The notes under the pieces were generated by a model. That model had not been told where the DNA came from. It worked only from the letters and a program-made list of their open reading frames with translations, and searched no databases. 64,000 nucleotides of DNA from Desulfosporosinus lacus DSM 15449 (lineage in GTDB: Bacteria; Bacillota; Desulfitobacteriia; Desulfitobacteriales; Desulfitobacteriaceae), in the NCBI RefSeq assembly GCF_900129935.1, contig NZ_FQXJ01000005.1, positions 62,001-126,000 of the forward strand. The letters run 5' to 3'. Below are positions 45,245 to 54,666 of the stretch, piece after piece. The position numbers and the translations under genes were made by a program. Each line of letters opens with the position of its first letter. Position 1 is the stretch's first letter.

Positions 45245-47425
45245 TTACATTAGCGGTTCAAGGTTAAAGCATGGATGTCCATTTTCTTCAAGGAAAGGAA
45301 TTATTTCTTCTACAGTGGTGCCAACGGACTCATCCGCAATCTTGTCTATGAAGTCTGCTCCTAAACCTTCATCGATGGAGCGTTGAATAAAGTCCTCACG
45401 CAAGAATTCTTTTAGTTCTTTTGGCATCCAGACAATACGGGCAAGTCCACCATCAGCAGGGATGAACTTTTTGCTGAGCAGGTAAGTTCTTCCGATTCCC
45501 ATGAACCCTGGGGTTTGCATTCCACCGCCGCATGTTCCAGCCAGTGATGAGAATGTCATACCGCAAGGGGTCATTCCAGAATGTTCGCGAGTCGTCAGCA
45601 TGAGACCGTTCGCTTCAGGAACAATTGCCATGATAGCCTCAAAGCAACCGCAAGAGGTCATCGGTTTATCCATTAAAGTATAGAGGTTAACTTCTTCTAG
45701 GGTGTTGTTCGAAGCTTTATACAGATATTCATTACACGATTGCCACATACCTTTCAAATCATCAATCGCGGGACCTTTAGGAATAGGTTGGTTTGGTCCG
45801 TTGGGTGCAATCTCATAGGATGCTTTGGCATCTAGCCAGCTCACTGCACCGCACAAGCCAACCCTTTCAGGTGTGACAATACAAACATGGTTTGGTGCAA
45901 AAGACTGACAAAGTAAACAGGAATAGAAATCTTCGACAGACTCATCTGTTAAACTCCTCATCCGATCGTCACGAGCACGATATCGTTCACGTGCCTTGAC
46001 GAGGCCTTCCTCAACTGCGGCCTGATCAGTAATAAGAGTTACTTGAACACGGTCAACGATAGCGGGGAATTCCTGTTTTAATTTCGCCAACAGGAGTTCT
46101 CCCAGATGCTTAATTAAGAAGCCTTTCGCTCTGGCATCTTTGGAAATCCGTACCCAGCATAAATCACGCTGAGCAACATGCCAGACACCCTCTCCGTAGT
46201 TTGCAAAGTAATGGATTCGACGCTCCAAAACCCCTTCAAAGTCATCCTGCATCTTACGTCCGAAAATGTCAATCTTAATACCCAATGGAAGTCTGGATCC
46301 TTCCGGGACAGTATCAATTTCAGGCCCGATGACTGTGACCTGACCGTCAACAACTTCATCAGGTCCTACTGATTGGACAAGCTCAAAGGCTGTAGAACGA
46401 CCGCCACCAAATTCCACATAGGTTTCAGCTTTGCGGATAGATTCTCCTTCAAAAGCAGGTCCAAAGTTTACAGGAATCGGTATTTCGATATTAGTTAGTT
46501 TAATGCCCCGAACTTCCATGGCTAATGGAACGATTTTCTCATAATCAGGTTCAGATACGTACCAATCAGGGATTTGCATGTCTTCCGGAAGCACTTGATC
46601 TGAAATAGTTGGGAAGCCCATGAAAATTGCGCCCATTGAAGCTGCTAACTTGACATCATCTGTCTCGCCAAGGCTAAGGACAAATGCCCGAATCCGACGA
46701 CGTTGATAATCGCGATGGTTTTCACGTTCTCCAGCTGGAATTCCACCGAAAGCAAGACCTGCGCGGAAGGCATAGTTTACAGCGTGAATAATCTGTGTAA
46801 AGTTTCCTAGAGGAAAAGCAATGTAGTCTTCCCCAATTTTGACGTTTACTTCGAGTAACTGCTCAATGACCTCATCACACAGAAAGATCATGAATCCTTT
46901 ACCCATCAGATTATCAACGATTTTCTTGGCTGCTTGAGAATCTTTTGCTCGCCCAAGAATTACTGCAACTCCTGGAATGGTCCAGTCAACCATCTTGATT
47001 CCGTGTTTCCGTACTATCGGGTCACCTAAGAATCCAGTCCAAGGTTTAACTTTAGGTTCTTCTCCACGCAGATAATTGATTGTCTCAATGACTTCAGCCG
47101 CGTATAGGGTAGATTCACCCCAAAGCCTGGCATTTTCAAAGGTAAGTTCTGTACGAATTTGACTGCGCATACGGTTCAGAATAGGAACCAATTCACCTAA
47201 TTTGGTCACCTTTTCTCCAGAAAGACAGGTGATAACTGGGAGGTGGTAGGCAGTATCTGGATAACCAACTTCTTGCTCAGTACCAAAATCCTTAATTGCC
47301 CGATTCAATAAGATTTCCGCATAAGTCATCGCAATGGTTGTACCATCATACGTTCTTCGTAAGAGTTTTTTGGGTTGATTATTAGGATCTTTAATTGCGT
47401 CTGCGTAAATTTCCTCCATAGACAT
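45245..47425 (-). CDS. acsB: CO-methylating acetyl-CoA synthase
   Basis: 726 aa from the ATG at 47425, 7 nt after AAGGAGG. AcsB joins a methyl group, CO and CoA into acetyl-CoA at the nickel-iron A-cluster. All cluster cysteines are in place: Cys503, 506, 515 and 525 around SCLLCQS and IVTPERVGLCG, and Cys592 and 594 in SCGCFE. The length includes the N-terminal domain that docks CO dehydrogenase in bacteria and is missing in archaeal CdhC. It lies 11 bp after acsA, so the two are made in step. Confidence 0.97.
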   Translation of the reverse strand: MSMEEIYADAIKDPNNQPKKLLRRTYDGTTIAMTYAEILLNRAIKDFGTEQEVGYPDTAYHLPVITCLSGEKVTKLGELVPILNRMRSQIRTELTFENARLWGESTLYAAEVIETINYLRGEEPKVKPWTGFLGDPIVRKHGIKMVDWTIPGVAVILGRAKDSQAAKKIVDNLMGKGFMIFLCDEVIEQLLEVNVKIGEDYIAFPLGNFTQIIHAVNYAFRAGLAFGGIPAGERENHRDYQRRRIRAFVLSLGETDDVKLAASMGAIFMGFPTISDQVLPEDMQIPDWYVSEPDYEKIVPLAMEVRGIKLTNIEIPIPVNFGPAFEGESIRKAETYVEFGGGRSTAFELVQSVGPDEVVDGQVTVIGPEIDTVPEGSRLPLGIKIDIFGRKMQDDFEGVLERRIHYFANYGEGVWHVAQRDLCWVRISKDARAKGFLIKHLGELLLAKLKQEFPAIVDRVQVTLITDQAAVEEGLVKARERYRARDDRMRSLTDESVEDFYSCLLCQSFAPNHVCIVTPERVGLCGAVSWLDAKASYEIAPNGPNQPIPKGPAIDDLKGMWQSCNEYLYKASNNTLEEVNLYTLMDKPMTSCGCFEAIMAIVPEANGLMLTTREHSGMTPCGMTFSSLAGTCGGGMQTPGFMGIGRTYLLSKKFIPADGGLARIVWMPKELKEFLREDFIQRSIDEGLGADFIDKIADESVGTTVEEIIPFLEENGHPCFNLEPLM

Positions 47426-47441
47426 AAACATTCCTCCTTTC

Positions 47442-49460
47442 TTACCAACCTTGCGCTATTGCGGTGTCGTTTTTCTCCGCAGTTTGCCTGTGAATGCCTA
47501 ATTTCCAAGTTCTATACTCTAAAGCATCTAAGAGTTTTGATGCTCCAATAACGGGATCGACTTCAAAAATAAAGTTTCCACCAAAAACGTCATGAGCAAT
47601 TTGAGTAGTAATTCCATAAACAAGGTCACTGCCTTCAACAGGAGGCAAGGACCCAACATGGGTAGGCAGTCCCATGGTAACGCACCAAGAACCAATCGCT
47701 ACCGCTTTTTCGTGCATTGCTTCCGGAGCAGAAGCAACAAACGGTACTTTAGGGATATCGACTCCAAGTTCATTAGCCATTGCGACGGCCAAATCTACAG
47801 CACGACTGTTATCAACACACGAGCCTACATGGAAAACCAGGGGAAGACCGGTGGCCAATTGAGGATTTGCCGCTTCAAGGGTTTGAATGAATGACTTAAG
47901 CCCTTCTCCAGCATAAGTATCCACTGCTAAGGGGGACATAAGACCAAATTTCGCAAATGCTCCTGATGAACAGCCTGTGGAAATAACGAAAACATCATTT
48001 TTAACGAGTTCTTTCAAGACAGCTATATGGGATTCATCTTGAGCCCGTTTAAGATTGTTACATCCGGCCATGAGACAAACTCCTTTGAGCTGTCCACTCT
48101 GAATAGCATCTGTAAGCACAGATATCGGACGTTCGGGGTTGATCTTTGAGAATATTTCGGTAAGCGCTTCTACACTGAAACCAGCTACAAGCTTATGCTT
48201 TTCGTTAGGAATGGAGATTTTCTTAGGATCCCGATGCTTATAAGCTTCGATAGCAATCTTAATAAGCTTCTTGGCATCTTCCATTGCTGTGGTGGTATTG
48301 AAAGCGATGTGTTGAGCACTTGGGATTTTCATAATAGCTTCTGTAGTAATAACTTTTGTATGATAGCATTCCGCTATGGTTTGCACAGCTGGGTAGATAC
48401 ACTGAATATCCACGACCATCGCATCTAAAGCACCCGTTAAGATGGCCATTTCTTGAGAGGCGGAAGATGTTGCTAAGTATACACCTTCTCGCATGAGCAA
48501 CTCATTACCGGTACAGCAGATTCCTACGATATTGACCCCTTCAGCTCCGACTTTTACTGCCTCTTCTTTCATCGCGCGTGCAGCTGCAACAACCATTTCG
48601 CTCAGAACTGGGTTATGCCCGTGAACGGCAATATTCACCATTTTGGGGTTGATTACACCTAAGTTTGCTTCCGATACAATAGGTTCGGGAATTCCAAACA
48701 AAACATCGCTTAGATTTGTGCCGATATATTCTCCGCCTAAGTCAGCAAGTGCACTTTTAAGTCCTCCGAAGATGATATTTACTGGATCACTGTCAACGCC
48801 CATGGCAGTTTGGGCAATAAGCTCAGTTATCGATCCGTCAATATTTCTCGGCATAATATTAGTGTGCTGGAATTTCTTGCGGCGTCCTTCAGTCATAAAT
48901 GAATCAAGAAACGCTAAAGGACGATCTTGATAACGTCCAAAATCTGCATATCCAATCTCAACAACGTCTCTGAGGATGTCCTTATCCCCACGGTCAAGAG
49001 TGGCTACTCCAAGTTTTTCAGCCAATTTATGAAGCTTTGCAGGAGATTTGATTTCGTAATCGTCGGCATGTCCATCGACTAATGCATGAGCTGTATGCAA
49101 AACATGGCGTGCATGCTCAGAGTGAGATGCGGCTCCTCCAGCAATCATGCGGACAATGTTACGTGAAACAATGGTATAAGCTGAGGCTCCGCAGATTCCA
49201 CGACTTCCAGGACCGTCCTCTTTTTTGACACGACAAGGGCCGGCGATACAGATACGACAACATATTCCTTTGTATCCAAACGCACATTGAGGTTGTTGAG
49301 CAACTACCCGATCATAAACCGTCTCAATATTTTTATCCTTAATCATTTCCAACATTTGAAGGGCACCGGGGTCAGTTGTACGAATGGGATTCTTAGGATC
49401 TACGACTCGCGGTGCGTCGGATGGTCGGGCGGTATGGGTTAAATCCCGATATCTAGGCAT
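47442..49460 (-). CDS. acsA: CO dehydrogenase catalytic subunit (CooS/AcsA)
   Basis: A 672-aa nickel-containing CO dehydrogenase that reduces CO2 to CO for acetyl-CoA synthase. The D- and B-cluster cysteines are at 59, 67, 68, 71, 76 and 90. The C-cluster ligands are all present: His282, Cys316, Cys354, Cys467, Cys497 and Cys548. The numbering runs within two positions of the Moorella enzyme. The AcsA type is inferred from its place between cooC and acsB. AGGAGG lies upstream of the ATG. Confidence 0.97.
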   Translation of the reverse strand: MPRYRDLTHTARPSDAPRVVDPKNPIRTTDPGALQMLEMIKDKNIETVYDRVVAQQPQCAFGYKGICCRICIAGPCRVKKEDGPGSRGICGASAYTIVSRNIVRMIAGGAASHSEHARHVLHTAHALVDGHADDYEIKSPAKLHKLAEKLGVATLDRGDKDILRDVVEIGYADFGRYQDRPLAFLDSFMTEGRRKKFQHTNIMPRNIDGSITELIAQTAMGVDSDPVNIIFGGLKSALADLGGEYIGTNLSDVLFGIPEPIVSEANLGVINPKMVNIAVHGHNPVLSEMVVAAARAMKEEAVKVGAEGVNIVGICCTGNELLMREGVYLATSSASQEMAILTGALDAMVVDIQCIYPAVQTIAECYHTKVITTEAIMKIPSAQHIAFNTTTAMEDAKKLIKIAIEAYKHRDPKKISIPNEKHKLVAGFSVEALTEIFSKINPERPISVLTDAIQSGQLKGVCLMAGCNNLKRAQDESHIAVLKELVKNDVFVISTGCSSGAFAKFGLMSPLAVDTYAGEGLKSFIQTLEAANPQLATGLPLVFHVGSCVDNSRAVDLAVAMANELGVDIPKVPFVASAPEAMHEKAVAIGSWCVTMGLPTHVGSLPPVEGSDLVYGITTQIAHDVFGGNFIFEVDPVIGASKLLDALEYRTWKLGIHRQTAEKNDTAIAQGW

Positions 49461-49526
49461 ATTACACCCTCCTCTTTATTAAGATCTTGTCTCTTACAAA
49501 TATACATCTCTACTACGGAACCTCTG

Positions 49527-50291
49527 TCATCTCCCTTCGTCTAGTATTTTTTGGTAAATTGTATTGAGCTCAACTCCCAGAGACCCACCAGGCAACTCGA
49601 TATTACCTGTATTTAAGGACATTTCCAACAGCTCGTCACTGTAAGGGATGATGCCAATAAGCTGTTCTTTAGGAAAGTGGTCTCTAAGAAAATTTTCATC
49701 TTTAGAATTGCGAACTTTGTTGCCAACTACAAGTACTCGAGGAATACCCAGTTCTAAAGCAAGCTGTTGTATTACCTTTACGGTTTGAATGCTGACCTTA
49801 CTCGGTTCTGTGACAATGACTAAAACATCGACTCCTAAAGCTGTACCCCTGGTTAGTTGTTCAATTCCTGCACCCATATCTAAGATGACTGTATCCTTTT
49901 CCCCAAGGATTAGCGAATTAACTAAGGCTTGAAGAAAGCTGTTTTCTTTACAGTAACAAGAAGTGCCGCCTCCCTTTATGTTACCCATGCGAAAGAACCT
50001 AAGAGCTCCCAGCGAGATGCTGTAGTCATCAAGTATATCATCCACGTTGGGATTAAGTGGATAATAAGTTCCACTCCCCCCCATGCGCTCTTCGATTAAT
50101 TGTTTCATATCAACAATCGGCTTTAGATTCGCAAGAACATCATCAGAGATTCCTAAGATCGTCCCTAGACTGGCATCTGGGTCAGCATCAACCGCTAAAA
50201 CAGATATCTCTTTATTTGAGAGCCATTGGGCAAAATTTGCAGCAAAGGTAGTTTTACCAACGCCACCTTTACCAGAAATTGCTATTTTCAA
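49527..50291 (-). CDS. cooC: CooC-type nickel insertion ATPase
   Basis: 254 aa from the TTG at 50291; GAAGGAG lies 10 nt upstream and falls inside a longer reading frame that starts at an ATG with no site of its own. The Walker A GKGGVGKTTFAA leads the protein, and TSCYCKEN carries the CxC metal site. CooC dimers bind nickel and load it into the C-cluster of CO dehydrogenase. It is the first gene of the acs operon, directly upstream of acsA. Confidence 0.92.
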   Translation of the reverse strand: MKIAISGKGGVGKTTFAANFAQWLSNKEISVLAVDADPDASLGTILGISDDVLANLKPIVDMKQLIEERMGGSGTYYPLNPNVDDILDDYSISLGALRFFRMGNIKGGGTSCYCKENSFLQALVNSLILGEKDTVILDMGAGIEQLTRGTALGVDVLVIVTEPSKVSIQTVKVIQQLALELGIPRVLVVGNKVRNSKDENFLRDHFPKEQLIGIIPYSDELLEMSLNTGNIELPGGSLGVELNTIYQKILDEGR

Positions 50292-50784
50292 CGAGACCCA
50301 ACTCCTTCTCTGCATTTAATCATAAGCCTATTAACCTAATGCTGCGCTTTTATTAATTATATATTCTTTTTTTGTTTCACAAATCCTGCAAACTTTCTGA
50401 ATATATTTTTTATTTTAAGCAACTTTTTTAAATCACTTAAAACTTAGTTTCATTGTTTAATATTTCTGTATATTCAGACAAATATCATAATCCTTTAATG
50501 TAACTAACAAATTAAACGATTTCACCTTTAAAATTATAGTATGCAACTTAATTTCTTTTTAGTTTTAAGATACAAAATTAAATTTAGGCTAAATTATGTC
50601 TCCGTTATGTATATTTGAATTCTAAGAGAATTAATTTCATGAGTTGCTCATTTAGAGGCATTAAATATTGCTCATATACACCGATTATGTAAGCTTTCAA
50701 TTGACCTGTTCTAAAGGGCTCTAATAAATAGTACATTATTAAATCCAACCCTTCTGAAAACTAATATAAAATTTCAGACAGTTC
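50292..50784. other. AT-rich promoter region of the acs operon
   Basis: About 490 bp with no gene seen, between cooC and the divergent-appearing but same-strand degV end. It is very AT-rich. Two candidate -10 elements on the minus strand are at 50356-50361 and 50533-50538; the first has a TTGTG-type -35 at 50377-50383. No recognised operator is visible. Confidence 0.4.
50356..50383 (-). promoter_or_regulatory. Candidate promoter of the acs operon
   Basis: TATAAT (50356-50361) lies 15-16 bp from TTTGTG/TTGTGA (50377-50383) on the minus strand. The leader to the cooC TTG would be about 58 nt. The short spacer makes it a modest match. Confidence 0.3.
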
Positions 50785-51642
50785 TTAATTAGAAGGCCAA
50801 GGGTGAAATGTAAGCCCAAAAGCACCTGCTCCAACGTGAGTTGCTATGACTGGTCCGGCTTCAAATAAACGAACTTCATGCTCCGGATAGCGAACCTGAA
50901 GTTCGTTAAGCAATACTCTTCCCTCTTCAGGTATATTGACGTGCATAACACAAATTCGATAACGTTTGCCGGTAGATAAAGCCCGGTCTAATTGGTCAAG
51001 AACAGTCTGCCAAGCCCGTGAACGTGAACGTACTTTATCAAAAACATCTATATGGGCGCTTTTATTAAAATAAAGAATTGGTTTAATTTGAAGCAATGTC
51101 CCCACCAGAGCAGCTGCTCCACCAATTCTCCCGCCTTTTCGCAGATTTTCTAAGGTATCCACTATGAAATATAGTTCCGTTTCTTGGATTAGAATTTTTA
51201 ACTTGTCCATAATTTCCAAAGCACTTAAGCCCTGTTGGGCCCACTCAGCTGATGCCCATGCCAAAACACCAAGACCTAATGCAGAAGATCTTGAATCAAA
51301 AATATGAATATTTGGGTTTGAAGCCAGCTCTTTGGCCATTTCCGCGGAATGTAATGTGCCGCTTATTGCTAATGAGAGATGAATACTCACGATTTCCTCG
51401 ATACCTTCAGAAAACATAGCTTCGTAAGTCTCTAAAAATTTGCCAACGGAAGGTTGAGATGTTGTAGAAAGACCGGAGATATTACTTAACTTTTTAAAAT
51501 AAATCTGATTGGTCAATTCTGTTTCGGAATACGTTTCGTCTCCGATATTTACATTAAGAGGCACCACGCGAATTTGAAATTGCTCAAGGATATCCTTTGA
51601 TAAATATCCTGTAGAATCCATAACAATCCCTATTTTCCTCAA
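50785..51642 (-). CDS. DegV family fatty-acid-binding protein
   Basis: A 285-aa protein that starts at TTG 10 nt after GGGAG. The DegV fold binds a fatty acid and in many Bacillota acts as FakB, presenting it to the kinase FakA. The N-terminal GIVMDSTGYLS, the SHLS-like IVSIHLSLAISGTLHSA segment, DSRSSALGLGVL and RKGGRIGG are conserved. No fakA is in the window. It is a single gene upstream of the tRNA-Pro. Confidence 0.92.
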   Translation of the reverse strand: MRKIGIVMDSTGYLSKDILEQFQIRVVPLNVNIGDETYSETELTNQIYFKKLSNISGLSTTSQPSVGKFLETYEAMFSEGIEEIVSIHLSLAISGTLHSAEMAKELASNPNIHIFDSRSSALGLGVLAWASAEWAQQGLSALEIMDKLKILIQETELYFIVDTLENLRKGGRIGGAAALVGTLLQIKPILYFNKSAHIDVFDKVRSRSRAWQTVLDQLDRALSTGKRYRICVMHVNIPEEGRVLLNELQVRYPEHEVRLFEAGPVIATHVGAGAFGLTFHPWPSN

Positions 51643-51980
51643 ATCTATTTCTCTCCCTCATGTATAAACGCCTTGAAATTTCTTAATCTATTACTTGTAT
51701 AAAGTATATCTTAAATCAATAGTGGTAGCAATCAAAAGACCCAGCAATTGGATTAACATACCGCCTTTTTATACCTATATTTTAACATTTTTAGTAATTG
51801 TGGTAACAAATCGGTATAGGAGTATTCTATTATAAAAAGTAGAATTTATCAATGAATCATCATTCATTTTTTGAATATTTTATAATTTTATGTATGATTT
51901 TAAATAAAAGACATTGGTTATGCCTAAATAGGTTGACAGAATTAATATGATTTGTTAATATGATAGACGTTCTTAAAATA

Positions 51981-52057
51981 CGGGGCGTGGCGCAGTTTGG
52001 TAGCGTGCTTGGTTCGGGACCAAGAGGCCGTGGGTTCGAATCCCGTCGCCCCGACCA
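51981..52057 (+). tRNA. tRNA-Pro (anticodon CGG)
   Basis: A 77-nt cloverleaf on the plus strand. The acceptor stem CGGGGCG/CGCCCCG is perfect, the anticodon loop TTCGGGA gives CGG, the T arm is GTGGG-TTCGAAT-CCCGT (one G-U pair) and CCA is encoded. It is followed by a strong terminator at 52162-52206. Confidence 0.97.
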
Positions 52058-52161
52058 CTTTGAACTTCCTACAAGGGAAACAGTGGTCTGAAATGAATAG
52101 TGATCAAGCAACTGCAGGTTAACGATATTTGACTTAAGGTCAACGATTTCTTGCTATACTG

Positions 52162-52206
52162 AACCACTTTGTTCTTGCATATTTTAGAGAACAAAGTGGT
52201 TTTTAT
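52162..52206 (+). terminator. Terminator of tRNA-Pro
   Basis: A perfect 14-bp stem (52162-52175 with 52188-52201) with a 12-nt loop is followed by TTTTATC. It lies about 105 bp beyond the CCA end. Confidence 0.8.
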
Positions 52207-52336
52207 CATTCTACCACCAACTGCCAGCAGGTACTGTCTGCTGTAAGACACCTTGTTTTTCTTAATGATAAATATGTCTTCTTTAAATATATCATCTATG
52301 TCAATCACTTGATAAATTTAAGATCAAACTATTAAT

Positions 52337-52350
52337 TTAGAGGCCTCTAA
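52337..52350. repeat. 14-bp perfect palindrome
   Basis: TTAGAGGCCTCTAA is a perfect palindrome about 260 bp upstream of the acetyltransferase gene. No function is assigned. Confidence 0.4.
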
Positions 52351-52377
52351 TTTCAATGTTTTCAATGTTTTCAGTGT
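52351..52377. repeat. 9-bp tandem repeat, three copies
   Basis: TTTCAATGT occurs twice and then TTTCAGTGT, directly after the palindrome at 52337-52350. It is non-coding and its role is unknown. Confidence 0.5.
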
Positions 52378-52609
52378 ATTAACTTAATGCAAACTAATTA
52401 ATACCCGCTTAATACAAAATTCTTATAATTCACAGAAAGAATATTTATTATAGAAATCCTTCTTTAAAAATAATTCTTTTTTTGACGACTAATACTCCCT
52501 TAGTTGCTCTTAATCTGAAAATAGTGATAAAATAATACTAAAAACCTAACCTAGTTTAAAGTGCAACGCTCTGAATAATTGGTTTAATTTAATAAAGGAG
52601 TCTTTTGTA

Positions 52610-53149
52610 ATGCTGCAAGGTCTGAAAACATTCCTTCGGACAGTTGAGGAAAATGATATTGACACAATATACCAATGGTATAATGATCAAGAGGTTAATT
52701 TTTGGTCTTCTGGCGCTTGGCCTCTAAATACTCTACAGAGCAAAGATCAGATTGCTGTTAAATTTCTTGACGGGTCACCAGATATTTACCGCTATTCTAT
52801 ACTCGATGAAAATGATCACCTCATCGGAACTATTGGTTTTAAAGAACTCAATATACCTGGTCGATCAGCGACAATTTATATTGTTATTGGGGATAAAGCT
52901 TATTGGGGAAAAGGGTATGGAACAGATGCCTTAATTGTATTTGCGCGTTTTCTCTTCACACAGTGGAATTTCCACCGACTCTCGCTAGATACTTGGGATG
53001 AGAATATCCGAGCTATAAAAGCGTATGAAAAAGTCGGGTTCAAAGTTGAAGGCCGTCAACGTGAAGCTCGTTACGTGTTAGGAAACTATCATGATGCCAT
53101 TCTCATGGGTTTGTTAAGCAGTGAGTTTCTGGCCCTACATGGAAAATAA
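52610..53149 (+). CDS. GNAT family N-acetyltransferase
   Basis: A 179-aa acetyltransferase of the GNAT fold, likely acting on a protein N-terminus or small amine. The acetyl-CoA loop motif A is in IVIGDKAYWGKGYGTDAL and motif B in HRLSLDTWDENIRAIKAYEKVGF. The closest common relatives are RimJ/RimL- or ribosomal-protein-type enzymes. AAAGGAG lies 11 nt before the ATG. It is a single gene upstream of the FMN riboswitch, with no close partner. Confidence 0.9.
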   Translation: MLQGLKTFLRTVEENDIDTIYQWYNDQEVNFWSSGAWPLNTLQSKDQIAVKFLDGSPDIYRYSILDENDHLIGTIGFKELNIPGRSATIYIVIGDKAYWGKGYGTDALIVFARFLFTQWNFHRLSLDTWDENIRAIKAYEKVGFKVEGRQREARYVLGNYHDAILMGLLSSEFLALHGK

Positions 53150-53233
53150 TCCAATCTAAACTAGAATCTTGGTAATAGGGTTGCTAAAATCAACAGCCTG
53201 GAGTAAACTATAATAAATTAAATAATCGTATAC

Positions 53234-53341
53234 TCCTCTGGGGTTGGGTGAGATTCCCTACCGGCGGTAAAGCCCGCGAGCCTTTTTTGGCAGATCTGGT
53301 GAAATTCCAGGGCCGACAGTACAGTCTGGATGAGAAGAGGA
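53234..53341 (+). promoter_or_regulatory. FMN riboswitch (RFN element)
   Basis: The conserved RFN core is clear: GGGTGAGATTCCCTACCGGC, GTAAAGCCCGCGAGCC, GGCAGATCTGGTGAAATTCC, GGGCCGACAGTACAGTC and GGATGAGAAGAGG. The P1 stem pairs CCTCT near the start with AGAGG near the end. It binds FMN and lies upstream of ribD with a terminator between, so FMN would switch off the operon. Confidence 0.95.
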
Positions 53342-53389
53342 ACAGTTACAAATTGCGTACTTACGCTTTTTTTGAGCTGCATCTTATTC

Positions 53390-53419
53390 AACACCTAGAG
53401 AAAAACGGGTGTTTTTTTT
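53390..53419 (+). terminator. Riboswitch-controlled terminator
   Basis: The stem AACACC/GGTGTT (53390-53395 with 53408-53413) is followed by eight T. It lies between the RFN element and ribD and is the likely expression platform. Confidence 0.8.
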
Positions 53420-53488
53420 GTTTCATTTTTATCTAATTTATCGCTTTTTGGAGACACTAAATCCGAAATAATTAGAAAGGGAATTCTC

Positions 53489-54613
53489 ATGCACAAATCA
53501 AGTCCCTCCGATCTTAACGATGAACAATTTATGAAAAGAGCTCTCGAGCTAGCGGCCATGGCATTGGGCAGAACCAGTCCTAATCCTTTAGTTGGGTGTG
53601 TCATCGTTAAGGATGATAAGATTTTAGGTGAGGGGTTTCATCATAAGGCAGGAACTCCTCATGCCGAAATTCACGCCCTGGCAGCTGCAGGTGATCAAGC
53701 ACATGGAGCTACAGCGTATGTTACACTGGAACCCTGTTCCCATTTTGGCCGAACTCCTCCCTGTGCTGATGCATTAATCCGCGCTAAACTCAGACGGGTT
53801 GTCGTTGCCATGAAGGATCCTAATCCACTGGTCGCAGGTCGAGGTCTACAACGCTTACGTGAAGCTGGAATTCAAGTTGACGTAGGGTTATTGTTAAAAG
53901 AAGCCTTACTCTTAAATGAAACCTTCATTAAATCAATAACTGCTGGCCTACCATTTGTTGTTTACAAATCGGCAATGACCTTAGATGGAAAAATCGCCAC
54001 AGAAACTGGGGATTCACAGTGGATAAGCAATGAAATCTCACGCCAATATGTTCATCAGCTTCGTGATCTTTATGATGTTATCCTAGTAGGCAGTCAAACT
54101 ATTCTTCAGGATAACCCTGCCCTCACTTGCCGTCTTCCCAGTGGAAAAGACCCCATTCGACTTATTGTAGATGGAAAATTAGTCATTGATGAACATGCCC
54201 AAGTGCTTACCTCTTCAAAATCCAGTCCTTGTATAATAGCCACTTCGCTTTCAGCATCTAGAGAGAAGGTTGAACGTCTGCGAAACCTCCATCAAGTTGA
54301 AGTGTGGCAATACAATACAGAGAGACATGTCCCTCTGGAAAAGCTGATGCGTGATCTTGTCCAGCGCGGTTGGATAAGCGTCTTACTAGAAGGAGGAGGC
54401 GGACTGGCGGGAGCGCTTCTTCAAGAAAAGTTAGTCGACAAAGCAGAGTTTTTTATTGCACCTAAACTTGTTGGCGGAAATGGTCCTTCTCCCCTTTCAG
54501 GTTTACATATCGGACGCATGGCTGATGCTATAAGTCTAGACAATCTCTGCATTGGTATGGAGACTGGCGACCTGCACGTTACAGGGTATATACGCCCGAA
54601 AGGTTTAGATTAG
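53489..54613 (+). CDS. ribD: Bifunctional deaminase/reductase RibD
   Basis: A 374-aa enzyme for two steps of riboflavin synthesis. The N-terminal deaminase domain has the zinc motif HAEIHAL and PCSHFGRTPPC. The C-terminal reductase has the TLDGKIAT and GSQTILQDNP motifs and a GGGGLAG nucleotide loop. AAAGGG precedes the ATG. It leads ribD-ribE-ribBA-ribH under FMN riboswitch control. Confidence 0.97.
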   Translation: MHKSSPSDLNDEQFMKRALELAAMALGRTSPNPLVGCVIVKDDKILGEGFHHKAGTPHAEIHALAAAGDQAHGATAYVTLEPCSHFGRTPPCADALIRAKLRRVVVAMKDPNPLVAGRGLQRLREAGIQVDVGLLLKEALLLNETFIKSITAGLPFVVYKSAMTLDGKIATETGDSQWISNEISRQYVHQLRDLYDVILVGSQTILQDNPALTCRLPSGKDPIRLIVDGKLVIDEHAQVLTSSKSSPCIIATSLSASREKVERLRNLHQVEVWQYNTERHVPLEKLMRDLVQRGWISVLLEGGGGLAGALLQEKLVDKAEFFIAPKLVGGNGPSPLSGLHIGRMADAISLDNLCIGMETGDLHVTGYIRPKGLD

Positions 54614-54666
54614 ACTATTATGCTATCAACGACTTAGACCGCAGATGCATTAGGGAGGAGAAAGAT

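Larger units (their letters stand above)
52058..52609. other. Region downstream of tRNA-Pro
   Basis: 552 bp with no gene seen. It holds the tRNA terminator (52162-52206), a 14-bp palindrome (52337-52350) and a three-copy 9-bp tandem repeat (52351-52377). A 10-bp stretch ACCACTTTG near the tRNA 3' end recurs in the terminator arm. Confidence 0.5.
53150..53488. other. Leader region of the riboflavin operon
   Basis: 339 bp with no protein gene; it carries the FMN riboswitch (53234-53341) and its terminator (53390-53419). A TATAAT at 53209-53214 may be the -10 of the promoter. Confidence 0.8.

Noticed and set aside
52054-52171. Attachment-site direct repeat after tRNA-Pro
   Set aside because: Only about 9-10 bp (ACCACTTTG) is shared, one copy is a terminator arm, and no integrase is present.
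51860-52308. Two small minus-strand reading frames over tRNA-Pro and its terminator
   Set aside because: They are antisense to the tRNA and its terminator, with no family resemblance and no good start site.
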